Shown: positions 14,964 through 23,017, counted from the first letter of the stretch. The stretch: DNA of 29,565 nucleotides from Scatosoma sp964504025 (GCA_964504025.1 CAZDCO010000013.1:1-29565); one strand, 5' to 3'. Made by a program: numbers and translations. The notes: generated from the letters alone by a model not told the origin.

Positions 14964-16595
14964 CTAGGTGAGTTTCTCTAAGCCTTCGTAGATTTTAGAC
15001 AAATAGCTGAACAGTTGAGAAACGGTCAAATCGCCGATTTTTGTGTCATTTTTTGTGTTATCATTAGTTGTGTTATCATTAGTGTTATCATTAGTGATAA
15101 TGTCGCTACAATCGACTGGGATTTCTGTGTAGCCACCAAAGAGTCCTTCGTTTTTTTTATAGAATGTGAATTTTTGTTTTGCCGTTTTTTCTAAGAAGCT
15201 CGTATCCTCCAACGCGATAATGCCGTCTTTGTTTAAGTCGCTTAACTTAGCCGTTTGCATGTTCGCCGTCATGTTGTTGACCAACGTGTTCATGTCGCCG
15301 AACAATTTATAATCGGTATGCACCTCTCCCTCTTTCGGGTTTTTTTCGTCGTTGACGCCGATTGTTTTGCGCGTATCTTTCAACAAATATTTCCAAACGG
15401 CTTGCACTTCGCCGGCGTCGTCATAAATTTCGTCTTCAAACAAATCGCCGAACGTGAGGTTGGCAATGTCGGTGGAGAGATCTTTCACGCGTTTCTTTTC
15501 GTATATAGCCGGTTCGGTGCAAGCGGCGTCGAGATACGCGTTATATCGCGTAGGATCGCCTACGTTTCTACCCAGATAGAACGTTTCGCCGTTCACCTCG
15601 GCTTGATATTTGCCGTCTACGTAGGTGATATAGGTGGCGACTTCGCCCGAATCGTCCTTAAAGGCAAATTCGCCTTCTTCTGCGGAAGGGTTGGTAACTT
15701 GGAAAGAGCGTTGCCGCATCGAGTGGAATGTACCGTCGCTGTTCGTGTTATAGCAATAGGACGGACCGTAGGAAAGCAACATCAACATCTTGTCGGAGGG
15801 CGCAATGGTGATTACGCTATCCAAAGTAAGCTCGTCGATCTTTTCGCCGATAATATCCGTTTCGGCGAAGAGCAAGTCGTTCAAGGTGATCCAAGGCGTA
15901 CCGCCTTCGATAAATTCTTTTTGGTGCGTTTTTTCGTTGACGCGGAAGTCTTTGCCTTCTACGCCGTAGAAGAGTCCGACGAGGATCGGGTTTTCGATAG
16001 AAGAGCCCATCGCCTGCATGATATCGCCGATCGGCGTGGTGTATACCGTATCCATGATATAGTCGGTCAAATAGACGTCGGGCAACAAATCTTCACCGCC
16101 CGAACCGTTGACGCGCAAACCCATCATCACGTCGGGATCTAATTCGATACCGTATTGCGCGAGCATATCGACGATACCGCCCTGCAACTCGCCTTCCTTG
16201 TTCTCCGTGCCTGCGATGAACGAATAGACGAAGGGATAGATATCGTTGATGGTGTTCAGCGTGCCGTCGCCCGTCGTTACGGAGGACAGCGCGCCCATCG
16301 ACGCCTGCAACAGGACGAGCAAAGTGGAATCGCCGTACGTTTCGTCTACGTAGTCGGTATAGGTAAACCCGTCGCCGAGCGCAGATTTGAGGTAGGCTTC
16401 GAGATCTTTGATCGTCGCTATGCCGAACACGTAGTAGGCAACGCCTGCGATCGCGCCGATACAGGCGATAAAGCCGAGGATCAAGCCTAACAACAGGGCG
16501 ATAATTTTACCGAAAAAGCCGCCTTTTTTCTTATGGATAACGGCAGGCGTTCTCGGAGTGGTTGTCGATTCTAATTCATATTCTAATGCGTCCAT
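14964..16595 (-). CDS. unidentified membrane-anchored protein, 543 residues
   Basis: I do not recognise this family. A short acidic, Thr/Pro-rich cytoplasmic start and a lysine patch (HKKKGG, 21-26) precede one glycine-rich membrane segment (about 29-58). Some 480 residues, predicted outside the cell, follow. The outer part is acidic and repeats loosely similar short motifs: ATIKDLEAYL (60-69), WITLNDLLF, LTFGDLFED, KLSDLNKDG and KIGDLTVSQLFSYL at the C-terminus. These suggest a degenerate repeat built on a xxDL turn. Residues 501-518 are a Thr-Asn-Asp spacer from a DNA tandem repeat. CGGGAGCAG before the ATG is the ribosome binding site. The gene starts 50 bases after the phosphoribosyltransferase stop and may be cotranscribed with it. 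Confidence 0.7.
   Translation of the reverse strand: MDALEYELESTTTPRTPAVIHKKKGGFFGKIIALLLGLILGFIACIGAIAGVAYYVFGIATIKDLEAYLKSALGDGFTYTDYVDETYGDSTLLVLLQASMGALSSVTTGDGTLNTINDIYPFVYSFIAGTENKEGELQGGIVDMLAQYGIELDPDVMMGLRVNGSGGEDLLPDVYLTDYIMDTVYTTPIGDIMQAMGSSIENPILVGLFYGVEGKDFRVNEKTHQKEFIEGGTPWITLNDLLFAETDIIGEKIDELTLDSVITIAPSDKMLMLLSYGPSYCYNTNSDGTFHSMRQRSFQVTNPSAEEGEFAFKDDSGEVATYITYVDGKYQAEVNGETFYLGRNVGDPTRYNAYLDAACTEPAIYEKKRVKDLSTDIANLTFGDLFEDEIYDDAGEVQAVWKYLLKDTRKTIGVNDEKNPKEGEVHTDYKLFGDMNTLVNNMTANMQTAKLSDLNKDGIIALEDTSFLEKTAKQKFTFYKKNEGLFGGYTEIPVDCSDIITNDNTNDNTTNDNTKNDTKIGDLTVSQLFSYLSKIYEGLEKLT
15057..15095. repeat. 12 bp in-frame tandem repeat in the 543-residue protein gene
   Basis: Three exact copies of GTTATCATTAGT lie at 15057-15068, 15072-15083 and 15084-15095, the first two separated by TGT. 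Unit and spacer are multiples of three, so copy-number changes would keep the frame. On the coding strand each unit reads Thr-Asn-Asp-Asn. The tract is much more AT-rich than the surrounding gene. Confidence 0.9.
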
Positions 16596-16645
16596 AGCTG
16601 CTCCCGTAATGGTTATAGTGGTGTAGTTTTGGGTGTTAGAAAAAA

Positions 16646-17191
16646 TTACTCGAAGAAGAGGGGAATTTTCGCGAGGTAGAAGATATCCTTTCTATCCGCC
16701 GCCTTATCTTCGGCGAGGACGAAAGCCTTTTTATGGATAATGCCGCCTGCGGCGTTGACTACCGCTTCCAAGCCTTCCAACGACGCGCCCGAGGACACTA
16801 CGTCGTCCACGATGCCTACGCGCTTGCCTTTCAAGAGGTCGGCGTCGTGTTTGGAGAGGTAGTAGGTCTGCGGTTTGCCCGTCGTGATCGTGGGCTGAAT
16901 GGTGATTTCGATACCGTCTTGCATATACAGCTTTTTCGTCTTGCGAACGACGGCGTAATAGCGTTGTCCAAGCTCGCGCGCTACGCAGTGGGTAAGTTGT
17001 AAGCCCTTGCTCTCCGCCGTGATCAACACTTCGCAGTCGGTCAAGTGCGGCGCGAGTGCTTTCGCGCAATGTTCGGTGAGTTCGCTGTCGCCGTGCAGGT
17101 TGAAAAACGCGATCGACATTTTGTCGGAAATAGGCAAGACGGGAAGCTCCGCCTTAAAGCCTTGGATATCTACTTCGTGTACTTTCTTCAT
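16646..17191 (-). CDS. apt: phosphoribosyltransferase, probably adenine phosphoribosyltransferase
   Basis: A 181-residue type I phosphoribosyltransferase. The PRPP-binding loop VGIVDDVVSSGAS spans 125-137 and is followed by the usual helix. EVLITAESKGLQLTH (54-68) is the strand-loop that begins the core fold, and the stretch around 82-95 (VRKTKKLYMQDG) corresponds to the flexible hood. These match the Apt branch, which makes AMP from adenine, better than Xpt or Hpt; substrate is nevertheless inferred. The loop has VSSGAS where many Apt proteins have LATGGT, so a divergent specificity is possible. Starts at the ATG at 17191 with GAAGGAG 8-14 bases upstream and has its own promoter. Confidence 0.72.
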   Translation of the reverse strand: MKKVHEVDIQGFKAELPVLPISDKMSIAFFNLHGDSELTEHCAKALAPHLTDCEVLITAESKGLQLTHCVARELGQRYYAVVRKTKKLYMQDGIEITIQPTITTGKPQTYYLSKHDADLLKGKRVGIVDDVVSSGASLEGLEAVVNAAGGIIHKKAFVLAEDKAADRKDIFYLAKIPLFFE

Positions 17192-17237
17192 ACGTCAAAA
17201 TCTCCTTCGTTCTTGCGTAAAAATCAATTCCTCATAT

Positions 17238-17266
17238 ATTGTATCATATTTTTTTCGGCTTGTAAA
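17238..17266 (-). promoter_or_regulatory. sigma-A promoter of the phosphoribosyltransferase gene
   Basis: On the minus strand TTTACA (17261-17266) and TACAAT (17238-17243) are 17 bases apart, about 47 bases before the ATG. The leader is only about 40 bases long, too short for a purine riboswitch. Confidence 0.75.
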
Positions 17267-17346
17267 CGAATTACGGAAAATTTTTCGGGTAAATTTCATT
17301 ATTTTTCGTTTTTTCGCGGCGGTTGCGCACTCTTTGCGGCGAGGGG

Positions 17347-17375
17347 TTGACTTTTTTGCGGACTCGTGGTAGAAT
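17347..17375 (+). promoter_or_regulatory. sigma-A promoter of recX-birA-nnrED
   Basis: TTGACT (17347-17352) and TAGAAT (17370-17375) have a 17-base spacer. The transcript would start near 17382, which rules out upstream in-frame starts at 17323 and 17374 for recX. Confidence 0.78.
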
Positions 17376-17409
17376 GGTATGGATAAAAAACGAAGGAGTG
17401 TGGACGGGC

Positions 17410-18036
17410 GTGAACGAAATTACGGCGATTACGCCGCAGGTGAAGGACAAGCGGCGGTGCAACGTGTTTATCGACGGGCGGTTTTGTTGCGGCTTGACGT
17501 TGGAAACGACGATCAAGAACAGACTGAAAGTGGGGCAATGCGTATCGGTGGAAAAGTTGGCGGAAATGCAGCTCGAAAGCGAGAAGGATACCGCACTCGA
17601 CAAGGCGTTGACGCACGTCTCCGCGACGCGGAAAACGGAAAAACAACTGCGCGATTTTTTGGCGAAGAAGGGGTATTTGCCCGTGGTAACCGACTACGTT
17701 TTGGAAAAACTCCGCGGATATAATTTCGTGAACGACGAAGAATACGCCGAAGCGTACGTCGAATATACGGCGGCGAAAAAGGGCGCGCGGCTCATTCGGT
17801 TGGAACTCAAAAGCAAGGGCGTTGCGGACGAGGATATCGAAAGCGCGTTGGAGGGCGTAACGGGTGAGGAACAAACGCGCGGCGCGCTGTCGGTCTTGCA
17901 AAAGTATATGCGATCGAAAACGGCGGATCGGGAAACGCTCGCCAAGGCGTTCCGCTATTTGCTCGGCAAGGGGTACGATTATGAGATCGCCAAGGCGGCG
18001 TTGACGGCGTACGGCGATTTGGACGACGAAACGTGA
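17410..18036 (+). CDS. recX: regulatory protein RecX
   Basis: A 208-residue RecX, the modulator that binds RecA filaments and restrains recombination. It begins VNEITAITPQVKDKRRCNVFIDG, the usual RecX N-terminal beta segment, followed by helical tandem repeats (for example KTEKQLRDFLAKKGY, FVNDEEYAEAYVEY and GARLIRLELKSKGV). The start is set at the GTG at 17410 with AAGGAG at 17393-17398. Longer in-frame starts lie at or before the promoter's -10 box. A GTG at 17398 overlaps the ribosome binding site and is less likely. It overlaps or abuts birA, so the operon is tight. Confidence 0.87.
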   Translation: MNEITAITPQVKDKRRCNVFIDGRFCCGLTLETTIKNRLKVGQCVSVEKLAEMQLESEKDTALDKALTHVSATRKTEKQLRDFLAKKGYLPVVTDYVLEKLRGYNFVNDEEYAEAYVEYTAAKKGARLIRLELKSKGVADEDIESALEGVTGEEQTRGALSVLQKYMRSKTADRETLAKAFRYLLGKGYDYEIAKAALTAYGDLDDET

Positions 18037-18050
18037 TAGGCAGGTATGAG

Positions 18051-18746
18051 ATGAACGTAAAAACGATACGGCTGGAAGAGGTCGGCTCTACGAACGATTA
18101 TGCAAAATCGCTGCGCGGCGGCAAGGAAGATACCGCCGTGTTGGCGAAGCGGCAAACGGGCGGCAGGGGTACGAAAGGGCGCAGTTTTTCGTCGAACGAG
18201 GGGGGCGTATATTTGTCGCTACTCCGCTTTTACGACGGACTTGCGGCGAGCGACGCCTTTCAAATTATGCAAACGGCGGCGGCGGCGGTGTGCGAAACTC
18301 TGGTCGAATACGGCGTGCAACCGAAGATTAAGTGGCCGAACGACGTGTACGTGCGCGGCAAAAAGATTTGCGGCATTTTGATTGAAAATACCTTTTCGGG
18401 GAACTCCGTTGCTTCGTCGATCGTCGGGATCGGCGTGAACGTGCATAACCGTTTGGAAGAGGAATTGTCGGCGATCGCCACTACTCTTGCGTCGGAAACG
18501 GGGGTGCGGTATTCGGTGGACGAAGTGGCGGAGCGGTTGTTGGAAAAACTGTACGCGCCCGATACCTATTTGCGGTACGCGCGGTATTTGGGCTGGCTGG
18601 GCGAGGAAGTAACCTTGCTCAGCGGCGAAAAGAGGGCGCGCGCGACGTTGCTCGGCGTGGACGAGCGCGGCAACGCGACGGTGGAGATCGAGGGGCAACG
18701 ACGGACGTTCGCGGCGGCGGAAATTACCGTGCGCGTGGGCGATTGA
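18051..18746 (+). CDS. birA: biotin--[acetyl-CoA-carboxylase] ligase
   Basis: A 231-residue biotin protein ligase that activates biotin to biotinyl-AMP and attaches it to the biotin carboxyl carrier protein of acetyl-CoA carboxylase. The biotin/ATP loop GGRGTKGRSF (37-46), KWPND (94-98) and KKICGILIE (104-112) with its catalytic lysine are present, then the small C-terminal SH3-like domain. It lacks the N-terminal helix-turn-helix of E. coli BirA, so it is a group I ligase and not a repressor. The ATG at 18051 with AGGCAGG upstream is preferred over a GTG at 18033 that overlaps the recX stop. Confidence 0.9.
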   Translation: MNVKTIRLEEVGSTNDYAKSLRGGKEDTAVLAKRQTGGRGTKGRSFSSNEGGVYLSLLRFYDGLAASDAFQIMQTAAAAVCETLVEYGVQPKIKWPNDVYVRGKKICGILIENTFSGNSVASSIVGIGVNVHNRLEEELSAIATTLASETGVRYSVDEVAERLLEKLYAPDTYLRYARYLGWLGEEVTLLSGEKRARATLLGVDERGNATVEIEGQRRTFAAAEITVRVGD

Positions 18747-18757
18747 GGAGAAGGAGT

Positions 18758-20290
18758 ATGCAATACGTATTGTCAAACGAGGAAATGCGCGCGGCGGACG
18801 AATATACGATTAGAGAATTAGGCGTGCCGTCGATCGAGCTTATGGAACGGGCGGCGGACGGGCTGCTCGCGGCGGCGAAAGGTATGGTCGGCGTGGGGGC
18901 GCGCGCCGTTTGCGTGTGCGGCGGCGGTAACAACGGCGGCGACGGGTTTGCGTTGGCGCGGAAACTGAACGAGTGCGGTATGCGCACGACGGCGGTATTT
19001 TTCGCCGAACGGACGACGGCGGAGAACGATTACGAACGCGAAGCGTTTTTGGCAGGCGGCGGTACGATCGAACGGAGCGTGCCGAGAGAACGGGTGGAAC
19101 TCGTCGTCGATTGTTTGCTGGGGACGGGCTTTCACGGTGTGCCGTGCGGCGACTACGCCGAAGCGATCGAGGATATAAACGCACTCCGCGAGCGCGGTGC
19201 GAAGGTACTCGCCGCCGATATTCCGTCGGGCGTGAACGGGAACGACGGGCGCGTAACGGGGGTTGCCGTGCGCGCGGACGTTACGCTGTGCATCGGCGAA
19301 TTTAAGCAGGGCGTGTTTTTGGGCGACGGGATCGATTATGCAGGTAAACCGTTGCGCGTCGATATCGGCATACGGTTGCCCGACGATCGGTACGCGACGT
19401 TGGCGAGCGACGCGGAAGTGCGCGCGGCGTTGCCGAAACGGAAACGCAATTCGCATAAAGGTACGTATAAACGCGCGGCAGTCGTCGCAGGCAGCGAGGA
19501 ATGTTCGGGCGCGGCGTATTTGTCCACGGCGGCGTGTTTGCGTTCGGGCGTGGGGTATACGACGTTGTTCACGCCGAGCGCGGTGTTCGATTGCGCCGTT
19601 TGGAAGTTGCCCGAAGCGTTGTTGAAACGCACGAACGACGGGGGCAGGGTTGCGTTCACCGACGAAGTACTCCGTTTGATCGCGCAAAACGATTGCGTGG
19701 CGTACGGCATGGGCTTGGGCAATAGCCGCGAAACGGCGGAGGGCGCGCTGTGGCTGTTGCACTCCTATTCGGGCAGGCTGATTTTAGACGCCGACGCACT
19801 CAACGCGCTTGCGGCGTACGCGGAAGATTTGGACGACGTATTCCGTTCGGCGAGTGCTACGACGGTGTTGACGCCGCACGTGAAGGAGTTCGCGCGGCTG
19901 ACGGGGAAATCGACGGAAGAGATTTTGCGCGCGCCGATCGACTACGCACGGGAATACGCCGCGCGTTGGAAGGTAACGATATTGTTGAAAAACGCCGTGT
20001 CGGTATTGACGGACGGCGAGAAGACTACGCTGTTGACGGTGGGGAACTCCGGACAGGCGAAAGGGGGGAGCGGCGACGTATTGTCGGGGCTTGCGGCAGG
20101 CGTATGCGCGTACGCGGAGCGCGCGTTCGACGGCGTACTTGCGGCGGCGTATGTATCGGGCGTGGCGGCGGACTTTGCCAAGGCGCGCTTGGGGGAATAC
20201 GCGATGAAAGCGACCGATTGTATCGACGAGCTGGGCAGGGCGTTTTTAGCGTTCGCCGAAGATGCGGACGAGGAGTGCGGCAAGGCATAA
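18758..20290 (+). CDS. nnr: bifunctional NAD(P)HX epimerase/dehydratase
   Basis: A 510-residue metabolite-repair enzyme. The N-terminal NnrE domain (about 1-212) epimerises R- and S-NAD(P)HX; it shows NEEMRAADEYTIRELGV and the nucleotide loop GGGNNGGDG (55-63). The C-terminal NnrD domain (about 222-500) is an ADP-dependent dehydratase of the ribokinase-like fold, with KGTYKRAAVVAGS, LDADALN (343-349), LTPHVKEFARL and GGSGDVLSG (436-444) including D440. GAGGAG seven bases upstream supports the ATG at 18758 rather than the TTG at 18743. The last 45 bases overlap the 3' end of an opposing gene. Confidence 0.93.
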   Translation: MQYVLSNEEMRAADEYTIRELGVPSIELMERAADGLLAAAKGMVGVGARAVCVCGGGNNGGDGFALARKLNECGMRTTAVFFAERTTAENDYEREAFLAGGGTIERSVPRERVELVVDCLLGTGFHGVPCGDYAEAIEDINALRERGAKVLAADIPSGVNGNDGRVTGVAVRADVTLCIGEFKQGVFLGDGIDYAGKPLRVDIGIRLPDDRYATLASDAEVRAALPKRKRNSHKGTYKRAAVVAGSEECSGAAYLSTAACLRSGVGYTTLFTPSAVFDCAVWKLPEALLKRTNDGGRVAFTDEVLRLIAQNDCVAYGMGLGNSRETAEGALWLLHSYSGRLILDADALNALAAYAEDLDDVFRSASATTVLTPHVKEFARLTGKSTEEILRAPIDYAREYAARWKVTILLKNAVSVLTDGEKTTLLTVGNSGQAKGGSGDVLSGLAAGVCAYAERAFDGVLAAAYVSGVAADFAKARLGEYAMKATDCIDELGRAFLAFAEDADEECGKA

Positions 20291-20986
20291 CGCGCCGCCG
20301 AACAGGAGATAATAGAAGGGAAAGGGAGTAACGAGGGACGTGCCGAGTACGAGCGCGCCGCTCGTGAGAAAGGGGCGCGCACCCGTCTTTTTGAAGTGCA
20401 GTTTGCGCGCGCGTTTGTCGGCGAGAGGAATGAGATTTTCCTGCGGCAACGCGTTCCGTGCTTTGACGGCGAGGTAGACTTCCGACCAAGTGCGGACGAC
20501 GATATTCGCGCGGCGACTGATTTTTTCGGCTTCTTCGTCGAGGGCGCGGCAGAGGATGATTTTCCGTCGATTGCTTTTGTAACGGGCGAACGTCGCCACT
20601 TCGTCGGCGGTAACGGGCGCGTACCGTACGCGCAGGAGGTATAACTCCTCTCCGACGGCAAATTTATCGACGGCGATCCGTCGGGCGGTAGATTCGGCGG
20701 TGGAAAAGGCGTTGCGGAAAAACGCGTTGGCGCGTTCGGGGGAGAGAGAGGCGAGATGGTGCAGTAAATTTTCTTTGGCGCGTTCGTCGCGCGTCGTTTG
20801 CAGGGCGCGTTTGCGTTTGCGTTGCAATAGAGCGGCGACCGCGCAAGCCGTTCCTACGCCGCATAGCGTGGCGAGGACGAGGGACACGGGTAGCGAATAG
20901 CGCAGGAAGCGGAAGAAACACAGCGACGGCAGAGCGGCGAAGAAAAAGGCGAACGCGACATCGGAAAGGAGAGCAGATTTTTTCAT
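20246..20986 (-). CDS. four-helix membrane protein of unknown function
   Basis: A 246-residue protein not recognised. Two membrane segments at the N-terminus (about 9-27 and 31-54) are followed by a basic stretch (QRKRKRALQ), a charged soluble region (about 60-200) and two further membrane segments at the C-terminus (about 205-222 and 224-242). The soluble part carries TADEVATFARYKSNRRKIILCR and a downstream alpha/beta-like stretch, so a small cytoplasmic domain is likely. The frame stays open up to 21457 but ATG 20986 (MKKSALLSDV) is the natural start for a membrane protein; the ribosome binding site is poor. It is convergent with nnrED, overlapping by 45 bases, and divergent from nadD. Confidence 0.65.
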   Translation of the reverse strand: MKKSALLSDVAFAFFFAALPSLCFFRFLRYSLPVSLVLATLCGVGTACAVAALLQRKRKRALQTTRDERAKENLLHHLASLSPERANAFFRNAFSTAESTARRIAVDKFAVGEELYLLRVRYAPVTADEVATFARYKSNRRKIILCRALDEEAEKISRRANIVVRTWSEVYLAVKARNALPQENLIPLADKRARKLHFKKTGARPFLTSGALVLGTSLVTPFPFYYLLFGGALCLAALLVRIFGER

Positions 20987-21021
20987 ATTTGCATTTTTGA
21001 CGATTTTTTTGCGTTCTAAAC

Positions 21022-21050
21022 TTGAAAAAACGGAAAAGATATAGTATAAT
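21022..21050 (+). promoter_or_regulatory. sigma-A promoter of nadD-yqeK and rsfS
   Basis: TTGAAA (21022-21027) and a perfect TATAAT (21045-21050) with a 17-base spacer, about 35 bases before the GTG at 21086. Confidence 0.82.
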
Positions 21051-21085
21051 ATAGAAAAAGAGAAGAAAAGGGAGTGTGGCGCAGC

Positions 21086-22255
21086 GTGGAGAGGATAGGT
21101 ATTTTTGGCGGTTCGTTCGATCCCGTGCACGGGGAACACGTCGAGCTTTGCAAGCGTGCGATCGAGTGCTTGCGGTTGGACAAGTTGTTCGTCGTGCCTG
21201 CGAAAACGCCGCCGCATAAGACGTATAAACGCTTGTCGGACGATTCCGTGCGGTTGGAAGCCTGTCGCTTGGCATTTGCGGACTTGCCGCAATGCGAAGT
21301 GAGCGATTACGAAATCGCTTGCGAGCGGACGAGTTATACCTACCTCACCTGTCGGTATTTTAAGTCGGCGTTCCCGAACGCGACGTTGTTTTGGTTGGTG
21401 GGAACGGATATGTTGCGCGATTTTCCCACGTGGAAGAACCCCGAAGAGATTTTGCAAAACGTTACCCTTGCCGTATGCGCGCGAGCGGAACGGGAGGGCT
21501 GGATCGAGGATGAACAGGCGAATTTTGAACGTCGATTCGGTAAAAAATTCGCGGTGATCGATTATAACGCGAGCGACGTTTCCGCAACGAAAATTCGCGT
21601 TTTGGCAGGGGCAGGTATGGACGTAAGCGAATATACTCCCCCTGCGGTGGCGGCGTATATCCGCGAAAAGGGGCTGTATCGCGTGCCGCGCGCCGAGGAG
21701 ATGCTCGCCTCGTTATCCGAAAAACGGGCGGCGCACGTCTTGCGCGTCGCGGAAACGGCGGCGTTGCGTGCGTCGAGCTTGCACATGGACGAACGCCGCG
21801 TGATTACCGCCGCGCTCTTCCACGACTGCGCGAAGGAGATCGGGCTTGACGACGAGCGACTGCGCGGTTGTTCGTTGGCGGCGTACGGAAACGTACCGAA
21901 AAACGTCGTACATCAATTTACGGGCGCGTATTTGGCGGAGCATTACTACGGCGTAACGGACGAGGACGTACTCAACGCCGTGCGCTATCATACGAGCGGC
22001 AGGGAGAATATGTCGCCGTTGGAGAAGCTGATTTGTTTGGCGGATATGGTCGAGGACGGACGGAAGTTCGAGGGCGTGGAAAGGTTGCGCGCACTCTTTT
22101 GGCAGAACGACGAAACGTTGCCTGTCGAAGAACGCTTGGACGAGTGTTTGCGCGCGTCTTTGGAACACGTAACGGAATATTTGCAACGGGAAAGGAAGAC
22201 GATCTATCCGCTGACGTTGCAAGCGAAAGAATATTATGAACGAAAAAGGAGATAA
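21086..22255 (+). CDS. nadD: NadD-YqeK fusion: nicotinate-nucleotide adenylyltransferase with HD hydrolase
   Basis: A 389-residue two-domain protein. Residues 1-198 are NadD, which makes deamido-NAD from nicotinate mononucleotide and ATP: nucleotide-binding GGSFDPVHGEH (8-18), VGTDMLRDFPTW, and the second signature SATKIR (166-171). Residues about 205-389 are a YqeK-type HD phosphohydrolase, with H217, the HD pair H246-D247 in FHDCAKE, and later conserved HHTSG-like YHTSGRENMSPLEKL; YqeK proteins hydrolyse Ap4A symmetrically. In Bacillus these are adjacent separate genes, followed by rsfS as here. The start is GTG 21086, with AAGGGAG 11 bases upstream; a GTG at 21074 would leave no spacing. 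Confidence 0.9.
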   Translation: MERIGIFGGSFDPVHGEHVELCKRAIECLRLDKLFVVPAKTPPHKTYKRLSDDSVRLEACRLAFADLPQCEVSDYEIACERTSYTYLTCRYFKSAFPNATLFWLVGTDMLRDFPTWKNPEEILQNVTLAVCARAEREGWIEDEQANFERRFGKKFAVIDYNASDVSATKIRVLAGAGMDVSEYTPPAVAAYIREKGLYRVPRAEEMLASLSEKRAAHVLRVAETAALRASSLHMDERRVITAALFHDCAKEIGLDDERLRGCSLAAYGNVPKNVVHQFTGAYLAEHYYGVTDEDVLNAVRYHTSGRENMSPLEKLICLADMVEDGRKFEGVERLRALFWQNDETLPVEERLDECLRASLEHVTEYLQRERKTIYPLTLQAKEYYERKRR

Positions 22256-22259
22256 CAAT

Positions 22260-22655
22260 ATGTCGGAAGTACAATCGAAAGAGTTGGTAGAGGTAGTGTG
22301 CAAAGCGCTTGCGGATAAGCGCGGCAAGGATATCGTGGCGTTATACGTTCGCGAAAAGACGGACTTATGCGATTATTTCGTCATCGCGAGCGGTACGAAC
22401 GCGCCGCAGATCCGCGCGATGGGCGAACGGGTAGAAGAGCTTGCGGAACGGGAGTTGGGCGTCGTGCCTACGAGAACGGAGGGCGTGCGCGACGGGCGTT
22501 GGGCGGTTATCGACTACGGCGACGTGATCGTGCATATTTTCAACGACGAAACGCGCCTTTTCTATCATTTGGAACGTCTGTGGAAGACGGACGAAAACGT
22601 ACTCCGCTACGACGAGAAAGCGGAGCGTTTGGAGCGCGCGCAAGAGGAAAAATAA
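22260..22655 (+). CDS. rsfS: ribosome silencing factor RsfS
   Basis: A 131-residue RsfS (YqeL/Iojap family), which binds uL14 on the 50S subunit and blocks subunit joining when nutrients are limiting. Family segments are ALADKRGKDIVALYV, CDYFVIASGTNAPQIRAMGERVEE, and GVRDGRWAVIDYGDVIVHIFNDETRLFYHLERLW. AAAAAGGAG at 22244-22251 supports the ATG at 22260 rather than 22236. It starts 4 bases after the NadD-YqeK stop, the conserved order. Confidence 0.95.
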   Translation: MSEVQSKELVEVVCKALADKRGKDIVALYVREKTDLCDYFVIASGTNAPQIRAMGERVEELAERELGVVPTRTEGVRDGRWAVIDYGDVIVHIFNDETRLFYHLERLWKTDENVLRYDEKAERLERAQEEK

Positions 22656-22666
22656 AAACGACGGGA

Positions 22667-22936
22667 CTATTTGAAGCGGATACGCTTGGGTTCGGCGTAG
22701 GTCGATTTCACCTTGCGTTTCCGTTCGACGATATAATAGATTGGCTCTTCCGATTTGCTTTCGGGAGGGCTTTTTTCCCGTTCGGGCGGCTGCGTGCGTT
22801 CGGGTGTGCGGCGTTGATAGCGTACGCCGAAGAGGAGCAAACGCGCGCCGTGCACGATACAAAAACAGGCGGCGAATAAGAGTAGCAAGGATAAACCGCC
22901 GACGAGCGGCGCTACGGTTAAAAGATATATAAGCAT
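22667..22936 (-). CDS. small single-span membrane protein, unidentified
   Basis: An 89-residue protein with a hydrophobic N-terminal segment (about 3-38, one long or two tight helices), a Pro/Glu/Lys-rich linker (41-64) and a basic C-terminal motif EPIYYIVERKRKVKSTYAEPKRIRFK (64-89, quoted in parts as EPIYYIVERKRK and AEPKRIRFK). The tail looks cytoplasmic and constrained. ATG 22936 has GGAG 12 bases upstream; ATG 22960 is an alternative that would add eight residues. It is convergent with rsfS, 11 bases apart, and divergent from the DeoC-like gene. Function unknown. Confidence 0.6.
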   Translation of the reverse strand: MLIYLLTVAPLVGGLSLLLLFAACFCIVHGARLLLFGVRYQRRTPERTQPPEREKSPPESKSEEPIYYIVERKRKVKSTYAEPKRIRFK

Positions 22937-23017
22937 AGGACGAGTATACTCCGTTTGCATTGTCATAAATTGCCAAAATGGGGAATAAATTGCAGCGGTT
23001 TGTCGCATACTCAAGCT

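Noticed and set aside
15204..15239. EF-hand/dockerin-like DLNKDGIIALED in the 543-residue protein
   Set aside because: It fits the D-x-N-x-D-G-x-I-x-x-x-D pattern, but only one copy exists and no dockerin duplication or cohesin context is present. It is probably one of the xxDL motifs.
17192..17231. Possible purine riboswitch upstream of the phosphoribosyltransferase
   Set aside because: The leader predicted from the promoter is only about 40 bases, too short for a purine aptamer, and no aptamer-like pairing was seen.
20987..21457. N-terminal extension of the minus-strand membrane protein
   Set aside because: The added residues run opposite the nadD gene and have no family character; the membrane protein has a natural start at 20986.
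22945..22950. TATACT between the small membrane protein and the DeoC-like gene
   Set aside because: The palindromic AGTATACT fits a -10 on either strand, but no -35 at 16-18 bases was found on either side.
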